From Marinobacter sp. (lineage in GTDB: Bacteria; Pseudomonadota; Gammaproteobacteria; Pseudomonadales; Oleiphilaceae), in assembly GCF_014859525.1 (NCBI RefSeq), contig NZ_JACUUB010000032.1, forward strand, positions 1-34,889: a stretch of DNA of 34,889 nucleotides, read 5' to 3'. A model generated the notes under the pieces. The model ran no database searches. It was not told where the DNA came from and was given only the letters and a program-made list of their open reading frames with translations. The position numbers and the translations under genes are program-made. Positions 20,671-29,168 of the stretch are shown here, piece after piece (positions within the stretch are counted from its first letter, which is position 1; each line of letters begins with the position of its first letter).

Positions 20671-21882
20671 TTAGAAGCTCACGCCCAGGGTCAGCCAGAG
20701 TTTGTTGGTGTCCACTTTGCCGGCGGCACTGTCACCGGCGGAGTAGCGGGCGTATTTGATGCCGGCAGTGTAGTGCTCAGCAAAGCCCCTATTGTAAGCG
20801 ACGCCCCATTCGTCGCCCAGGTCGTCCACGGCCGGGGTGGATTCGTTGGCACTGAAGTCATGATAGACGACCACCCAACGACCACCTGCGAGAGCGCCAG
20901 ACACGGTCAGCGAAATGTCTTCCAGACCGCCCGCCGGTGTTGCCAGAAACTGGTCCGTCCAGCCGTTGAACGCGTGTAGCGTGGCCAGTGGTGTGGCGAA
21001 TCCATAATTACCATCGTCAGAGCCCAGTACTTCATAGGTCAGTGCAATGGTGATGCCTTGCATACCAACTCCCGCTCTGAGTGAGTAATAATCGGCGTCA
21101 AACTCGTTGGCGCCGGCTTTGGCTTCCTGTCTGGCGTACTCGGCGGCGTAAATCAGCTTTACCGATTCCAGGTCGTAATCACCCGCAAACCGCAGACCCA
21201 CCGTATCCAGGCCGTTATTGGTGTTGTTATCCACCTCCAGCAGATAGGCGTAGGCGCTGAGCTTGCCGAAGCCGGTCTGATAGCCGAGGTTCAGCAGGTG
21301 ATCTTTGGTGGTCAGGTCCTGGGCCTGCGCAAAGATGCGATTGCGCTGGTTGAGATAGGCATAGTCCAGCGTCAGCAGACTCGTGGGCGCATAGGTCAGG
21401 CGCACGCCGTCGAAGGTTTGCCGGTCCTGTCGCCAGCCGACGTGACCCACATGGCGCTGATTGTCATAGACAATGACCTGGCGCCCGGCGCGTGCGGTGA
21501 CGTCGCCACCGCTGTATTGCAGATAAGCCTGATCGACTTCGGTGGTTTCCGGGTCGGCGATCACCGAATAGTCGGTATTCTTGCCGAGGGTATTATTGTA
21601 ATCGTCCAGGCCCATTACCGTGCGGGAATCCTCGAACTCCAGAACCCCGGTCACGCCATGGTAGCTGCCGGTGGTGTAGCCCAGGCGGGTGCGGATGGTC
21701 AGGGCATCCGCGTCTTTAAGGGCGTTGTCCTGATCCACCGCCTCATACCGTAAACGGATATCGCCCGAGACCTTTCCGTTGCTCAGGGCATCGTGCAGGG
21801 AGTGTTCCGCTGCCAGAGCCGGGGTGGTGATCGCCAGGGCGCCCAACATACAGGCCGAATGTCGCATTAATCGTGCTTTCAT
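20671..21882 (-). CDS. Outer-membrane porin-like beta-barrel protein
   Basis: The protein has 403 residues. A signal peptide is clear (MKARLMRHSACMLGALAITTPALA, cleavage before Ala-Glu-His). The mature part alternates polar and hydrophobic residues, has many Tyr/Gly/Asp, and ends in a C-terminal Phe (LGVSF), as expected for a barrel inserted by the BAM complex. The first mature segment (SGDIRLRYEAVDQDN) resembles alginate-export/OprD-like porins, but the substrate cannot be told. I chose the start at 21882 because the signal peptide begins there. It follows the rubredoxin-fusion gene after 83 bases on the same strand, so it is probably the last gene of that operon and supplies the outer-membrane entry for its substrate. 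Confidence 0.8.
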   Translation of the reverse strand: MKARLMRHSACMLGALAITTPALAAEHSLHDALSNGKVSGDIRLRYEAVDQDNALKDADALTIRTRLGYTTGSYHGVTGVLEFEDSRTVMGLDDYNNTLGKNTDYSVIADPETTEVDQAYLQYSGGDVTARAGRQVIVYDNQRHVGHVGWRQDRQTFDGVRLTYAPTSLLTLDYAYLNQRNRIFAQAQDLTTKDHLLNLGYQTGFGKLSAYAYLLEVDNNTNNGLDTVGLRFAGDYDLESVKLIYAAEYARQEAKAGANEFDADYYSLRAGVGMQGITIALTYEVLGSDDGNYGFATPLATLHAFNGWTDQFLATPAGGLEDISLTVSGALAGGRWVVVYHDFSANESTPAVDDLGDEWGVAYNRGFAEHYTAGIKYARYSAGDSAAGKVDTNKLWLTLGVSF

Positions 21883-21965
21883 GGTTGCTTTCTTCCCTAT
21901 CAGTGAGACATCAGTTATCAAATCGGTTGTTGCCGCAGTTCCTGCCCATGCCGGTGGCGTAGCGC

Positions 21966-23321
21966 TCACGCGGCCCGGCTTTGGCCAAGTGAGCCTAGTT
22001 TGAGGTGAGAGATCTTCTGACTGCCTTGATATTGCTCCATAACGAGCTCGTCAGGGGTGTCGAGAAGGGTTTTCCAGGTTCCGTCAGCGCTAGGTTGGCC
22101 GTGCAGAACCACGGGCATGGCTCGGGTTTTCAGCCTTATCACGGGTGGTTTGTGTTCATAGATCACCGCGTCCAAACCCAGTACGGCGTGTGCAATCGCT
22201 TGTGCCTGATGTTTAATTGGTTCAATAAAGCGGCACGGTGCTCCGTCAATGCTAATGCAATCACCCAGTGCGTAAATGTCCGGGTCGCTGGTGCGCAGTG
22301 TGTGCGGGTCGACCGTAAGGCCCCGCTCAAACTGCAGGCCGGCGTGACGGGCCAGCCGGTTGTCGGTGGCCAGGCCTGTTGCCGCCACAACGTGATCGAC
22401 CTCAAGGGGCTGGCCAACCTGGCGGGTGATTGAGCGCTTGCCATTGTCGAGTGCGGCCACGCCGGTCACATCCACGCCGCCAACATAGGTGATGCCGAGT
22501 TGGTTAAAGCTACTGACCAGGCGAGATGAGGCCTTGCCGGGCAGGAGCCCGGCCAGCGGTGCGTTATTGCGGTCGAGCAGGGTGACTGTGTGCCCGGCGC
22601 GCGCAAAGTCTTCGGCCAGCTCGCAGCCGATCATGCCGGCGCCGACAATAGCGACGGACTGTTTACCCTGCGCGAGCGCCTGTTGCAGACCAGACCACCC
22701 GGCCAGATCATTGACCCGCCAACACAGGTGCGCGGGCAGTTGCGCCGGCAGTATCGGTTGTGCGCCCTGGGCCAGAACCAGCTGGGTGTAGTTGAGCGAT
22801 CCGCGGGTTGTGCGTAACTGTTTTAACGCCGGGCTCAGGCCAACCGCGAAGGTTTGTGACATCAGCTGGACGCCAAGCCGCTGAGCGGCCTGGTAGCCGG
22901 ACTCCCGTACCAGCGTTTTTTTATCCGCGCCACGGCTGATGGCCACCGACAGCTCGGGCTTGTGGTAGGTATCGCCGGTGCACGCGGTGACCAGAGTGAT
23001 GGGAACCGCGGAGTCCAGTGCGCGCAGCGCTTCTACGGTGGACCAGCCCGCAATGCCGGCGCCAATCACCACCACGCCAGGTTTACGGTTGAACTGCATC
23101 GGCTGATCGCAAACCGTGATTTCCTGCCGTTCCAAGAGTTCAAAATCGGTCTTGGTAACACCGCACAGAGGGCACTCCCAGTCGTCCGGAATGTCTTCAA
23201 AGCGGGTGCCCGGTGCCAGACCACTGTCCGGATCGCCTTGCTCCTCGTCATAAATCAGCCCACAGGCGAGGCAAATGTACTGTCGCCAGGGCGTGGCTTG
23301 ATCGACGCTTTGCTTGCTCAT
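21966..23321 (-). CDS. Rubredoxin fused to NAD(P)H:rubredoxin reductase
   Basis: This 451-residue protein has two parts. Residues about 10-60 are a rubredoxin with iron ligands Cys17, Cys20, Cys50 and Cys53. Residues about 80-451 are an FAD-dependent pyridine-nucleotide reductase, with GAGIAG at 87-92 (FAD), GAGMIG at 227-232 (NAD(P)H) and the ALGDC segment near 351-355. The two are usually separate proteins (AlkG/RubA and AlkT/RubB), so both partners of an NAD(P)H-to-rubredoxin chain are carried on one chain here. The electrons presumably go to an oxygenase; the adjacent acyl-CoA-dehydrogenase-like protein is the candidate. Its start overlaps the stop of that gene (ATGA), so the two are co-translated. 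No alkane hydroxylase gene is in the window. Confidence 0.9.
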   Translation of the reverse strand: MSKQSVDQATPWRQYICLACGLIYDEEQGDPDSGLAPGTRFEDIPDDWECPLCGVTKTDFELLERQEITVCDQPMQFNRKPGVVVIGAGIAGWSTVEALRALDSAVPITLVTACTGDTYHKPELSVAISRGADKKTLVRESGYQAAQRLGVQLMSQTFAVGLSPALKQLRTTRGSLNYTQLVLAQGAQPILPAQLPAHLCWRVNDLAGWSGLQQALAQGKQSVAIVGAGMIGCELAEDFARAGHTVTLLDRNNAPLAGLLPGKASSRLVSSFNQLGITYVGGVDVTGVAALDNGKRSITRQVGQPLEVDHVVAATGLATDNRLARHAGLQFERGLTVDPHTLRTSDPDIYALGDCISIDGAPCRFIEPIKHQAQAIAHAVLGLDAVIYEHKPPVIRLKTRAMPVVLHGQPSADGTWKTLLDTPDELVMEQYQGSQKISHLKLGSLGQSRAA

Positions 23322-24457
23322 GCCGGCACCTCTGCACGCATTTGTTTGGCCATCTCCCAGCGCAGGTGTTTGAGGGCCGGTGTGACGATGGCGACGAAAT
23401 GGGCCTCGCGTATCCGGCGTTGCGGTGCCGAGGTCATCAGGTAACCCCGCGCTCCTTGGTGCAGAAGCGCTGACTGCGATGCCTTGAGCGCCATCTCGGA
23501 GCCCCGGGCGCGCAGATCCAGTACGTCCAGCAGGAAGTCTTTGCTGCCATCAAACGGGGTTTCGGCGAGTTTGGCGGCCTGAGCTTTGATATCGTCAAAC
23601 TCCGCCTGTAACTCGTCCGGGCGGTCATGCAGATACTGGTTTACATGGCCAAGGGAGGACTCCACCTCGCGAGCGGAATCAATCGAGCCTTGAATCACAC
23701 CACTCGCCATGCCCACCTGCAGCAGGATGAACGCCGTGCGCACGCGCTGGATAAACGGCCGCACCGGATCGGCAATCATCTGATCCTCATGGACGAAATA
23801 GTCGACCAGAGGAACGGCCCAGGTGCTGGTGCCTTCCATGCCGGAAAACTCCGGGCATTTTCTGAGCGTTACCCGCTCATCCAGATCCAGCAGAAACATG
23901 ATCTCGTGGGAGCGACTGCCATCCTCCCGGTCGACCGCGGCGATAACGCCACAGTACTGGCCCGGGGCAATGTGGCTGACCCAGGGCAAGGTACCGTTAA
24001 CCCGATAACCACCCGGTACTTTTTTGGCCTTCAGCGCCATCTTCTCGATACCGGTGAACGCTTTCATCGGGTTGGACAGCGCGGTTCCGCCGAAGGTCTT
24101 GCCGGCGGCGTGGTCTGGCAGCCGGGCCAACAAAGCCGGATTGCCGGATTGCTCCATGTAGAGCCCGCAAACATCATGACACCAGGTCATGAAACCGGTG
24201 GAGCCGCAGTGCCGGCTGATCTCATGCATGGATTCGATGGCCAGGCCATAGCGAGAGCCGTACTGGTCGAGATGGCCGGCAAACGCGCCGGCCTGACCAA
24301 GTTTTGCCATGATATCGATCGGATAATAGCCCTCGTGATCGATACGGTAGGCGGCGGGAGCGAGTTGCTCCCGGGCGATCTGGCTGACATCCGCCAGCAC
24401 CTGGACATCGTCTGCCCAGGGAAGAGCAACTGAGGGTGATACAGCGGCGCTGTTCAT
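23318..24457 (-). CDS. Acyl-CoA dehydrogenase-fold flavoprotein, possibly a flavin monooxygenase (SfnB/DszC-like)
   Basis: The 379-residue protein has the acyl-CoA dehydrogenase fold: an N-terminal helical part, a middle beta domain (FGGTALSNP, then [19 protein letters not shown] and a conserved gap to GMEGTSTW) and a C-terminal helical part ([20 protein letters not shown]). In true dehydrogenases the C-terminal base lies in a Tyr-Glu-Gly segment; here the matching position reads Val-Thr-Pro (358-360), so the catalytic glutamate is absent. Family members without it include flavin-dependent oxygenases of sulfur compounds (DszC, SfnB), so oxidation of a small organic substrate is a better guess than beta-oxidation. 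It lies 27 bases after the OsmC-like gene, with GAGG at the start, and overlaps the rubredoxin-fusion gene. Confidence 0.8.
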   Translation of the reverse strand: MNSAAVSPSVALPWADDVQVLADVSQIAREQLAPAAYRIDHEGYYPIDIMAKLGQAGAFAGHLDQYGSRYGLAIESMHEISRHCGSTGFMTWCHDVCGLYMEQSGNPALLARLPDHAAGKTFGGTALSNPMKAFTGIEKMALKAKKVPGGYRVNGTLPWVSHIAPGQYCGVIAAVDREDGSRSHEIMFLLDLDERVTLRKCPEFSGMEGTSTWAVPLVDYFVHEDQMIADPVRPFIQRVRTAFILLQVGMASGVIQGSIDSAREVESSLGHVNQYLHDRPDELQAEFDDIKAQAAKLAETPFDGSKDFLLDVLDLRARGSEMALKASQSALLHQGARGYLMTSAPQRRIREAHFVAIVTPALKHLRWEMAKQMRAEVPA

Positions 24458-24484
24458 GGCTTACCTCTGGGGTTCGGGGTGGGC

Positions 24485-25039
24485 TTATTCCATCAGGCTG
24501 ATGCTGAACGGGATCGGATTGCGCAGGGTGTTGGCCACCGGCGAGAAGTAGTTGGCGTGGCGGACGATGTCATCCAGCTCTTCACGAGTGGCGTCGCCCT
24601 CAACCAACACCTTTACGCGGATTTCCTGAAAGCCCATGTCTTCGGGTTTCTTTTCCGCGCCGCCGGCACCCCAGGCGGCCGGATTGCCAATGTCACCTTC
24701 CAGGAAGATTTCCAGTTTGCTGAGTTTTACCTGCTTCCAGGTGGCCACCGCGGTAATGCCGACGGCCAGGCAGCCGCCCAGGCCGGACAGGACAATTTCG
24801 CCCGGGGCCGGGGCGGTATCCTCACCGAACAGATGCAGGGGCTCGTCCACCACCACTTGGTGCTGGTTGATGTGGCTGACGGTGCGGTACTGGCCGTCGG
24901 TAACGGTGTGAACTTTGTTGGTGCCTCGGGTGGCCGGGTTGTTGCGACCTTTTTCGGCAAAGGCGAGCAGGCCGTCACGATCAATCGGGCGAAGGTAAGC
25001 GGTGACGGTTTCTGGTTGGCTGGCAGTGGCTGTGGTCAT
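24485..25039 (-). CDS. OsmC-family protein lacking the second redox cysteine
   Basis: OsmC/Ohr proteins reduce organic hydroperoxides with two cysteines. This 184-residue member keeps the first (Cys90 in SGLGGCLAVG). The second, normally in a CPV context, is Ser166 (HANYFSPVANTL). The classical peroxidase cycle is therefore unlikely. The long central helix region (AVATWKQVKLSKLEIFLEGDIG) and C-terminal RNPIPFSISL fit the OsmC fold. It is the first gene of the minus-strand operon controlled by the -24/-12 promoter at 25111-25126. It may have become a binding or thiol-handling protein for the pathway substrate. The fold is firm; the role is not. Confidence 0.82.
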   Translation of the reverse strand: MTTATASQPETVTAYLRPIDRDGLLAFAEKGRNNPATRGTNKVHTVTDGQYRTVSHINQHQVVVDEPLHLFGEDTAPAPGEIVLSGLGGCLAVGITAVATWKQVKLSKLEIFLEGDIGNPAAWGAGGAEKKPEDMGFQEIRVKVLVEGDATREELDDIVRHANYFSPVANTLRNPIPFSISLME

Positions 25040-25110
25040 GTTGTGCTCCGGTTGGGTTTGTCAGATTTGCCCGCGGTGTCCTGAGACGTTCGGGCGTGTA
25101 ACTGTACTGG

Positions 25111-25126
25111 AGCAGCTTGTGTGCCA
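25111..25126 (-). promoter_or_regulatory. Sigma-54 (-24/-12) promoter of the osmC-like operon
   Basis: On the minus strand this reads TGGCACACAAGCTGCT. Compared with the sigma-54 consensus TGGCACG-N4-TTGCW it keeps the GG and GC pairs at exact spacing, with mismatches at two less critical bases. Transcription would begin near 25100, giving a leader of about 60 bases. An activator palindrome lies about 140 bases upstream of that point, the usual sigma-54 layout. Confidence 0.75.
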
Positions 25127-25226
25127 CCTTCTGAAATTCAGATTTAATCTGTTTTAAAACAATGTGATAGGGTTTTTTTGGCGGGCCTTTGGTTGCTCGG
25201 CTCCGGCCTTTGTCAGGTATCAAAAT

Positions 25227-25249
25227 CCGACAATGTCAGACATTGTCGG
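25227..25249. promoter_or_regulatory. 23-bp perfect palindrome, likely activator site (UAS)
   Basis: CCGACAATGTC at 25227-25237, one central A, and its exact reverse complement at 25239-25249 form a perfect palindrome. It spans the stop codon of the sigma-54 activator gene (stop at 25236-25238) and lies about 140 bases upstream of the predicted start of the osmC-like operon. The same core GACATTGTC recurs near the other sigma-54 promoters of the region. Confidence 0.75.
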
Positions 25250-26909
25250 GGTCTGGCTCCGGCCCATTGTTCATGTTCAGCTTCTCCAGTCGGTACCGGA
25301 ATTGTCGGGGGGTCATGCCCAGCAGGGCCGCTGCCCGGGTTTTATTGCCGCCGGTCTGCTGCAGGGCGTTGGTCAATTCACCGGCCTCGTCTGCCCGTAC
25401 CCAGCTGTAAGGGCGCCCGGGCCCGGGATTGGTTGTGTTCTGGGCCCGGGCGCTGCCCGGTGCCATCGCGTTGTTGAACGCCGTCGGCCCGTCTGGGTCT
25501 GCCGAGTTCTGCTGGCCGGCTTCAAGGTGCCGGCTGATGGTGGATTCCTGTCGCAGTATCGCTTCAATGTCCATGATGCTGATGGTGCCGTCTTCGGCCA
25601 TCAGCACAGCCCGTTTGATGACGTTTTCCAACTGGCGGATATTGCCGGGCCAGCTGTAGCTTTCCAGGCGCTCCATAACGCCACTCCCCAGCAGGGTGTA
25701 GCGGCCATACTCCCGATTGGCACTTAACAGGAAGTGCCGGGCCAGAATGCGCACATCGCCCTCCCGACTCCGTAACGGGGGCAGGTGAATGGGGAAGACA
25801 TTGAGCCGATAGAACAGGTCGAGGCGGAACTCACCCCGGTTGACGGCATCCTGAAGGTTTTTGTGGGTAGCGGTTACGATTCGGACGTCGACCGGTATGT
25901 CTTTGTTACCTCCGACTCTCTGGATCACCTGGCCCTCCAGAACCCGCAGCAACTTGGACTGTAACTCCAGGTTCAGATCACCAATTTCGTCCAGAAACAG
26001 GGTGCCGCCACTGGCCAGTTCGATTTTGCCGGCTTTGGTGGCAGAAGCCCCGGTAAATGCGCCCCGCTCGTGGCCAAACAGCTCGGACTCAAGCAATTGA
26101 TCGGGTATGGCCGCGCAGTTGATGGCAAGGAAGGGCTGCTCCTTGCGGGCGCTATTCAGGTGCAAGATCTGGGAAAAACGCTCCTTTCCGGTGCCGGATT
26201 CGCCGGTGAGCAATACCGTCACCTGGGTTTTGGCCACCCGGGTTACCTGAAGCAGTGCATCCTGCACGGCCCGGCTGTCGCCGAGTATTCCGTGATTGGT
26301 TTGCTGGTTTTGCAGGGCGTCTTTGAGCTCCTGGTTTTCAGCCTGGAGGTGGTTGGTGCGCTCTTCAATGAGGGAGTTGATCTTGATGATCTGGGCAATA
26401 AAGGTTGCCAGAATCCTGAGGATAACCAGATCGGCACTGAACGATCTGGGGCGCATGCGCAGCCGGTTGACCGCCAGCACACCCACGGGGGTATTGCCCT
26501 CCAGGATGGGAATGGCGATGTAGGCGACCACTCCGTCTGGCAGGGTCTGCCGGTCGACCGCCCGGAACAGGTAGCCGGGTTCCTCATCGATGTTCTGAAC
26601 CACCGCCAGTTGCCCCTGGCGCATCACCCGGCCGGTGATGCCCTCCTCAAAGCTGTACACCCCGCGCTGCCGCTCTTCGGGGGTCAGCCCGTAGCTGTAC
26701 TGAATGTGCAGAGCGCTGTCGTCCGGGGTCGACAGCAGTACCCGGCCCCGGTTGAGGCCCAGCATTTGCGACATCAGGCGCAGTATGCCGGTGATCGCAG
26801 ACTCAGGTGAGCCGGAGTGGCCGATCAGTTTGGCGGCCTCCTGCACAACCGTGAGGTCGGTCTCGGCTTTGATGACATCACTTTCAAGTGGTGACGAGGT
26901 ATTTTCCAT
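25236..26909 (-). CDS. Sigma-54-dependent transcriptional activator, NifA/SfnR-like (GAF-AAA+-HTH)
   Basis: From the chosen start (557 residues), a GAF sensory domain occupies about residues 20-175, followed by a coiled linker ([21 protein letters not shown]). The AAA+ domain carries Walker A GESGTGKE (236-243), the sigma-54 contact loop GAFTGA (283-288), Walker B LFLDE (304-308) and the R-finger region [15 protein letters not shown] Fis-type HTH lies at the C-terminus ([23 protein letters not shown]). The frame is open upstream to 27008, but that would place the start inside a terminator hairpin. The -24/-12 element at 26950-26965 puts transcription near 26940, which favours Met at 26909 (or 26933). 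It likely activates the flanking ABC and osmC-like operons and itself. The effector bound by GAF is unknown. Confidence 0.9.
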   Translation of the reverse strand: MENTSSPLESDVIKAETDLTVVQEAAKLIGHSGSPESAITGILRLMSQMLGLNRGRVLLSTPDDSALHIQYSYGLTPEERQRGVYSFEEGITGRVMRQGQLAVVQNIDEEPGYLFRAVDRQTLPDGVVAYIAIPILEGNTPVGVLAVNRLRMRPRSFSADLVILRILATFIAQIIKINSLIEERTNHLQAENQELKDALQNQQTNHGILGDSRAVQDALLQVTRVAKTQVTVLLTGESGTGKERFSQILHLNSARKEQPFLAINCAAIPDQLLESELFGHERGAFTGASATKAGKIELASGGTLFLDEIGDLNLELQSKLLRVLEGQVIQRVGGNKDIPVDVRIVTATHKNLQDAVNRGEFRLDLFYRLNVFPIHLPPLRSREGDVRILARHFLLSANREYGRYTLLGSGVMERLESYSWPGNIRQLENVIKRAVLMAEDGTISIMDIEAILRQESTISRHLEAGQQNSADPDGPTAFNNAMAPGSARAQNTTNPGPGRPYSWVRADEAGELTNALQQTGGNKTRAAALLGMTPRQFRYRLEKLNMNNGPEPDPDNV

Positions 26910-26936
26910 GAGCAGCTTGCCATTCCAGGACATTGT

Positions 26937-26960
26937 CAGAGATTGATACAGCAATCTCTG
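26937..26960. repeat. 9-bp inverted repeat overlapping the activator promoter
   Basis: CAGAGATTG at 26937-26945 and its exact complement CAATCTCTG at 26952-26960 enclose a 6-base loop. The right arm overlaps the -12 to -24 region of the activator gene's promoter, so it could be a repressor or autoregulatory site, or a hairpin in the leader. Confidence 0.45.
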
Positions 26961-26965
26961 TGCCT
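26950..26965 (-). promoter_or_regulatory. Sigma-54-like (-24/-12) promoter of the activator gene
   Basis: On the minus strand this reads AGGCACAGAGATTGCT: GGCAC and TTGCT match the sigma-54 consensus at the exact spacing, with two mismatches. GACATTGTC copies lie on both sides, at 26929-26937 and 26982-26990. This suggests that the activator controls its own gene. Confidence 0.6.
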
Positions 26966-26981
26966 GATTGTCTGCTGGACG

Positions 26982-26990
26982 GACATTGTC
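26982..26990. promoter_or_regulatory. GACATTGTC motif upstream of the activator promoter
   Basis: This is a single copy of the motif found in the two long palindromes. A further copy lies at 26929-26937, downstream of the predicted start of transcription. The upstream copy is only about 45 bases from that start, closer than usual for a sigma-54 activator site. Confidence 0.5.
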
Positions 26991-27000
26991 GCTGTCATAA

Positions 27001-27036
27001 CGCAACAAGGCCGCCCCTTGGGGCTGCCTTGTTGCG
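27001..27036 (-). terminator. Strong hairpin between the ABC operon and the activator gene
   Basis: CGCAACAAGGC at 27001-27011 pairs perfectly with 27026-27036, and inside it GCCCC/GGGGC forms a further 5 bp around a two-base loop. It lies 14 bases after the permease stop on the minus strand. No clear T-run follows, but the length of the stem makes it a likely end for the ABC transcript. Confidence 0.65.
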
Positions 27037-27049
27037 GGTGATTCAGGTG

Positions 27050-27880
27050 TTACTCAACATGCCAGTTAAAGCGTTTGATCAGCAGGCTACAGATGGAGTC
27101 CAGCCCGTAGCCGATCAGGCCGATGACCACCACAATGGCGGCCAGAGTGTCGTAGGAGAGGGTATCCCGGGCGTCGTTGATGGCATAACCCAGGCCGCTG
27201 GTAACGCCCAGATACTCGGCCGGTACCAGCACCACCCAGGCCACCCCGACGGCCAGTCGGATGCCGGCCAGTACATCACTCATGATGGCGGGCATGATGA
27301 TACGTCGCAGCATGTGCAGTTCGGAGGCGCCCAGGTTGCGGGCGACTTTAAACCAGTTGGGATCGATCCGGCGCACCCCGTGCGCGGTCGAGAAGATGAT
27401 CGGCCAGACCGCAGCCATTACGATCAGGAAGATAATGGCCGAATCCCAGGTAGGGAACGCCAGAACCGCAATCGGCATCCAGGCCAGGGGGCTGATCATC
27501 CGCAGGAACTGAAACGGCACATTGGCAATCTTCATGGCACTGCCCACGTAGCCGATCAGCACGCCGACCGGCACCCCGATCACAATGCCCCAGAACAAGC
27601 CGTAGAGAATCCGGTACAGACTGGACAGGATGGTGGGCCAGATGGCGCCACTGGCCACCAGACCATACAACGCCTGGAAGGTGGGTGCCGGGGCAAAGTT
27701 GGCGAAAGCCCACATGTCCGGGTCGTTGGCCACCAGGTAGCCGCCGAACCACCAGGCTGCCAGCAGACTGGTGATGCCGAGGGCCGGGTAGCGCAGGCCT
27801 CCGAGCATGCCCAGCACCGGACTGAGCCAGTTGAAGCCGGATGACGGGGCGCTCAGGGCGGCGGAGGTTTTGGTGCTCAT
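27050..27880 (-). CDS. ABC transporter permease, nitrate/sulfonate/taurine type
   Basis: This 276-residue inner-membrane protein has about six spans. It has the cytoplasmic EAA loop that contacts the ATPase ([37 protein letters not shown]). The C-terminal signature [23 protein letters not shown] is typical of the SsuC/TauC/NrtB group. Its start overlaps the stop of the binding-protein gene (ATGA), so translation is coupled. Together with its two upstream neighbours it makes a complete importer. The substrate is not determinable from the permease. Confidence 0.92.
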   Translation of the reverse strand: MSTKTSAALSAPSSGFNWLSPVLGMLGGLRYPALGITSLLAAWWFGGYLVANDPDMWAFANFAPAPTFQALYGLVASGAIWPTILSSLYRILYGLFWGIVIGVPVGVLIGYVGSAMKIANVPFQFLRMISPLAWMPIAVLAFPTWDSAIIFLIVMAAVWPIIFSTAHGVRRIDPNWFKVARNLGASELHMLRRIIMPAIMSDVLAGIRLAVGVAWVVLVPAEYLGVTSGLGYAINDARDTLSYDTLAAIVVVIGLIGYGLDSICSLLIKRFNWHVE

Positions 27881-29139
27881 AGTTTGACCACCTCTTCCCG
27901 ATCAAATGGGTTGGCTGCATCAAAGCCCGGTGCGTTTTTCCAGCCGGGGTGCTTGTCCATGGCGGCTTTGACAAAGCGGTAGTCCACCAGATCATCCACC
28001 ACAAAGTCCGGGTCCAGATCCTGCAGGAAGGTGGTATCGCCACCGACCAGGGTCTGCTTCAGCTCGTTAATAATGAGCCGGGTGGCGGAGGGAAACGGCC
28101 ATGGCTGGAAGTCGATGCGTCCGCTGCCCCAGTCGGCGTTCTGAATTGCTTTGGGATCGGCGTAGCTTTCCTGGTCGTAGAGTGTCATCGCCTGTTCAAC
28201 CACATTGGCCGCCATGGGCAGATACCCCTGGCCATCACGCGACAACAGGTGAGCGACTTCTTTCTTGTTCTGCTGGGAATAGATCTGGGCTTTAACAATG
28301 GCGTTCATCACCTTCTGGGTCCACACCGGGTTGGCGTTGACCTGGTTCTCGTTCATACAGACCACGCAGCACGGGTGATTGCGCCAGATATCACCGGTAA
28401 AACGCAGCATCTTGCCACCGGCCAGCATTTCGCCCACCGCATTGAAGGGTTCGGCGACGATAAAGGCGTCGATCTTCCGGGCCGCCAACGCCGGGGGCAT
28501 ATCCGGCGGTGGCATGATCTGCAGGTTCACCTCGTTGGCGGCCAGGGTCTCGCTTTGCGACTTGATCACCGGCGTGAGCCCGGCATGGCGCAAGCCCATT
28601 TGCAGCACGATGTTGTGCATGGAATACCAGTAGGGCACCGCCACCTGCTTGCCGCCAAGATCCGCAAAGCTCTTGGCATCGGTATGGCGACCAACCACCA
28701 GGCCTGAGCCGTTCAGGTGCGCCCACGACATGATTTTTACCGGGAAGTTGTTGTTGTATCGCATCCAGATCGGAATCGGCTTGAGGAAATGCACCAGATT
28801 GAACCGGCCTGCGGCAAACCCCTCAACAAGCGGTGACCAGCCCCGTATCAGGGTGGGTGGCTCGGTTTTCAGGCCTTCTTCTTCAAAAAAGCCTTTGGCA
28901 TGGGCTACCAGCAGAACAGTGGCATCGGTAATGGGCAGGTAACCGATGCGCACAACCTCATCCGCCGGGGGTTGGATGCTGCCCCAGGCGGCGGTGCTGG
29001 CAGACATCCCGAACGCAGCGGCCAGGCCGCCGAGGGCCAGGCTGTCGAGCATGAAATCCCGCCGGCTCATTTCGTGTTCCTGGAGGTATTCCTGATCGGA
29101 TTGCTGGGTGGTGGGCGTGTTGCGTGTCGGCTTTTTCAT
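27877..29139 (-). CDS. Tat-exported ABC substrate-binding protein, NrtA/SsuA/TauA type
   Basis: This 420-residue periplasmic binding protein has a twin-arginine signal: SRRDFMLD with Arg26-Arg27, then a hydrophobic stretch to AWGS (about residue 53). The mature part begins VVRIGYLPITDATVLLVAHAKGFFEEEGL, the usual start of NMT1/SsuA-type proteins. WSPLVEGFAAGRFNLVHF and DAFIVAEPFNAVGEML follow. Tat export suggests folding or cofactor binding before export, as in some NrtA-like proteins. I chose the start at 29139 (GAGGA 8 bases upstream); the frame is open further but overlaps the ATPase gene. The ligand could be nitrate-, sulfonate- or taurine-like, or another small organic compound. Confidence 0.9.
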   Translation of the reverse strand: MKKPTRNTPTTQQSDQEYLQEHEMSRRDFMLDSLALGGLAAAFGMSASTAAWGSIQPPADEVVRIGYLPITDATVLLVAHAKGFFEEEGLKTEPPTLIRGWSPLVEGFAAGRFNLVHFLKPIPIWMRYNNNFPVKIMSWAHLNGSGLVVGRHTDAKSFADLGGKQVAVPYWYSMHNIVLQMGLRHAGLTPVIKSQSETLAANEVNLQIMPPPDMPPALAARKIDAFIVAEPFNAVGEMLAGGKMLRFTGDIWRNHPCCVVCMNENQVNANPVWTQKVMNAIVKAQIYSQQNKKEVAHLLSRDGQGYLPMAANVVEQAMTLYDQESYADPKAIQNADWGSGRIDFQPWPFPSATRLIINELKQTLVGGDTTFLQDLDPDFVVDDLVDYRFVKAAMDKHPGWKNAPGFDAANPFDREEVVKL

Positions 29140-29168
29140 CGTGTTTTCCTCATTAAGATTGGGCGTTC

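Noticed and set aside
26910-27008. Longer N-terminus for the sigma-54 activator (start at 27008)
   Set aside because: The extra codons run through the terminator hairpin, the inverted repeat and the -24/-12 element, and have no ribosome site.
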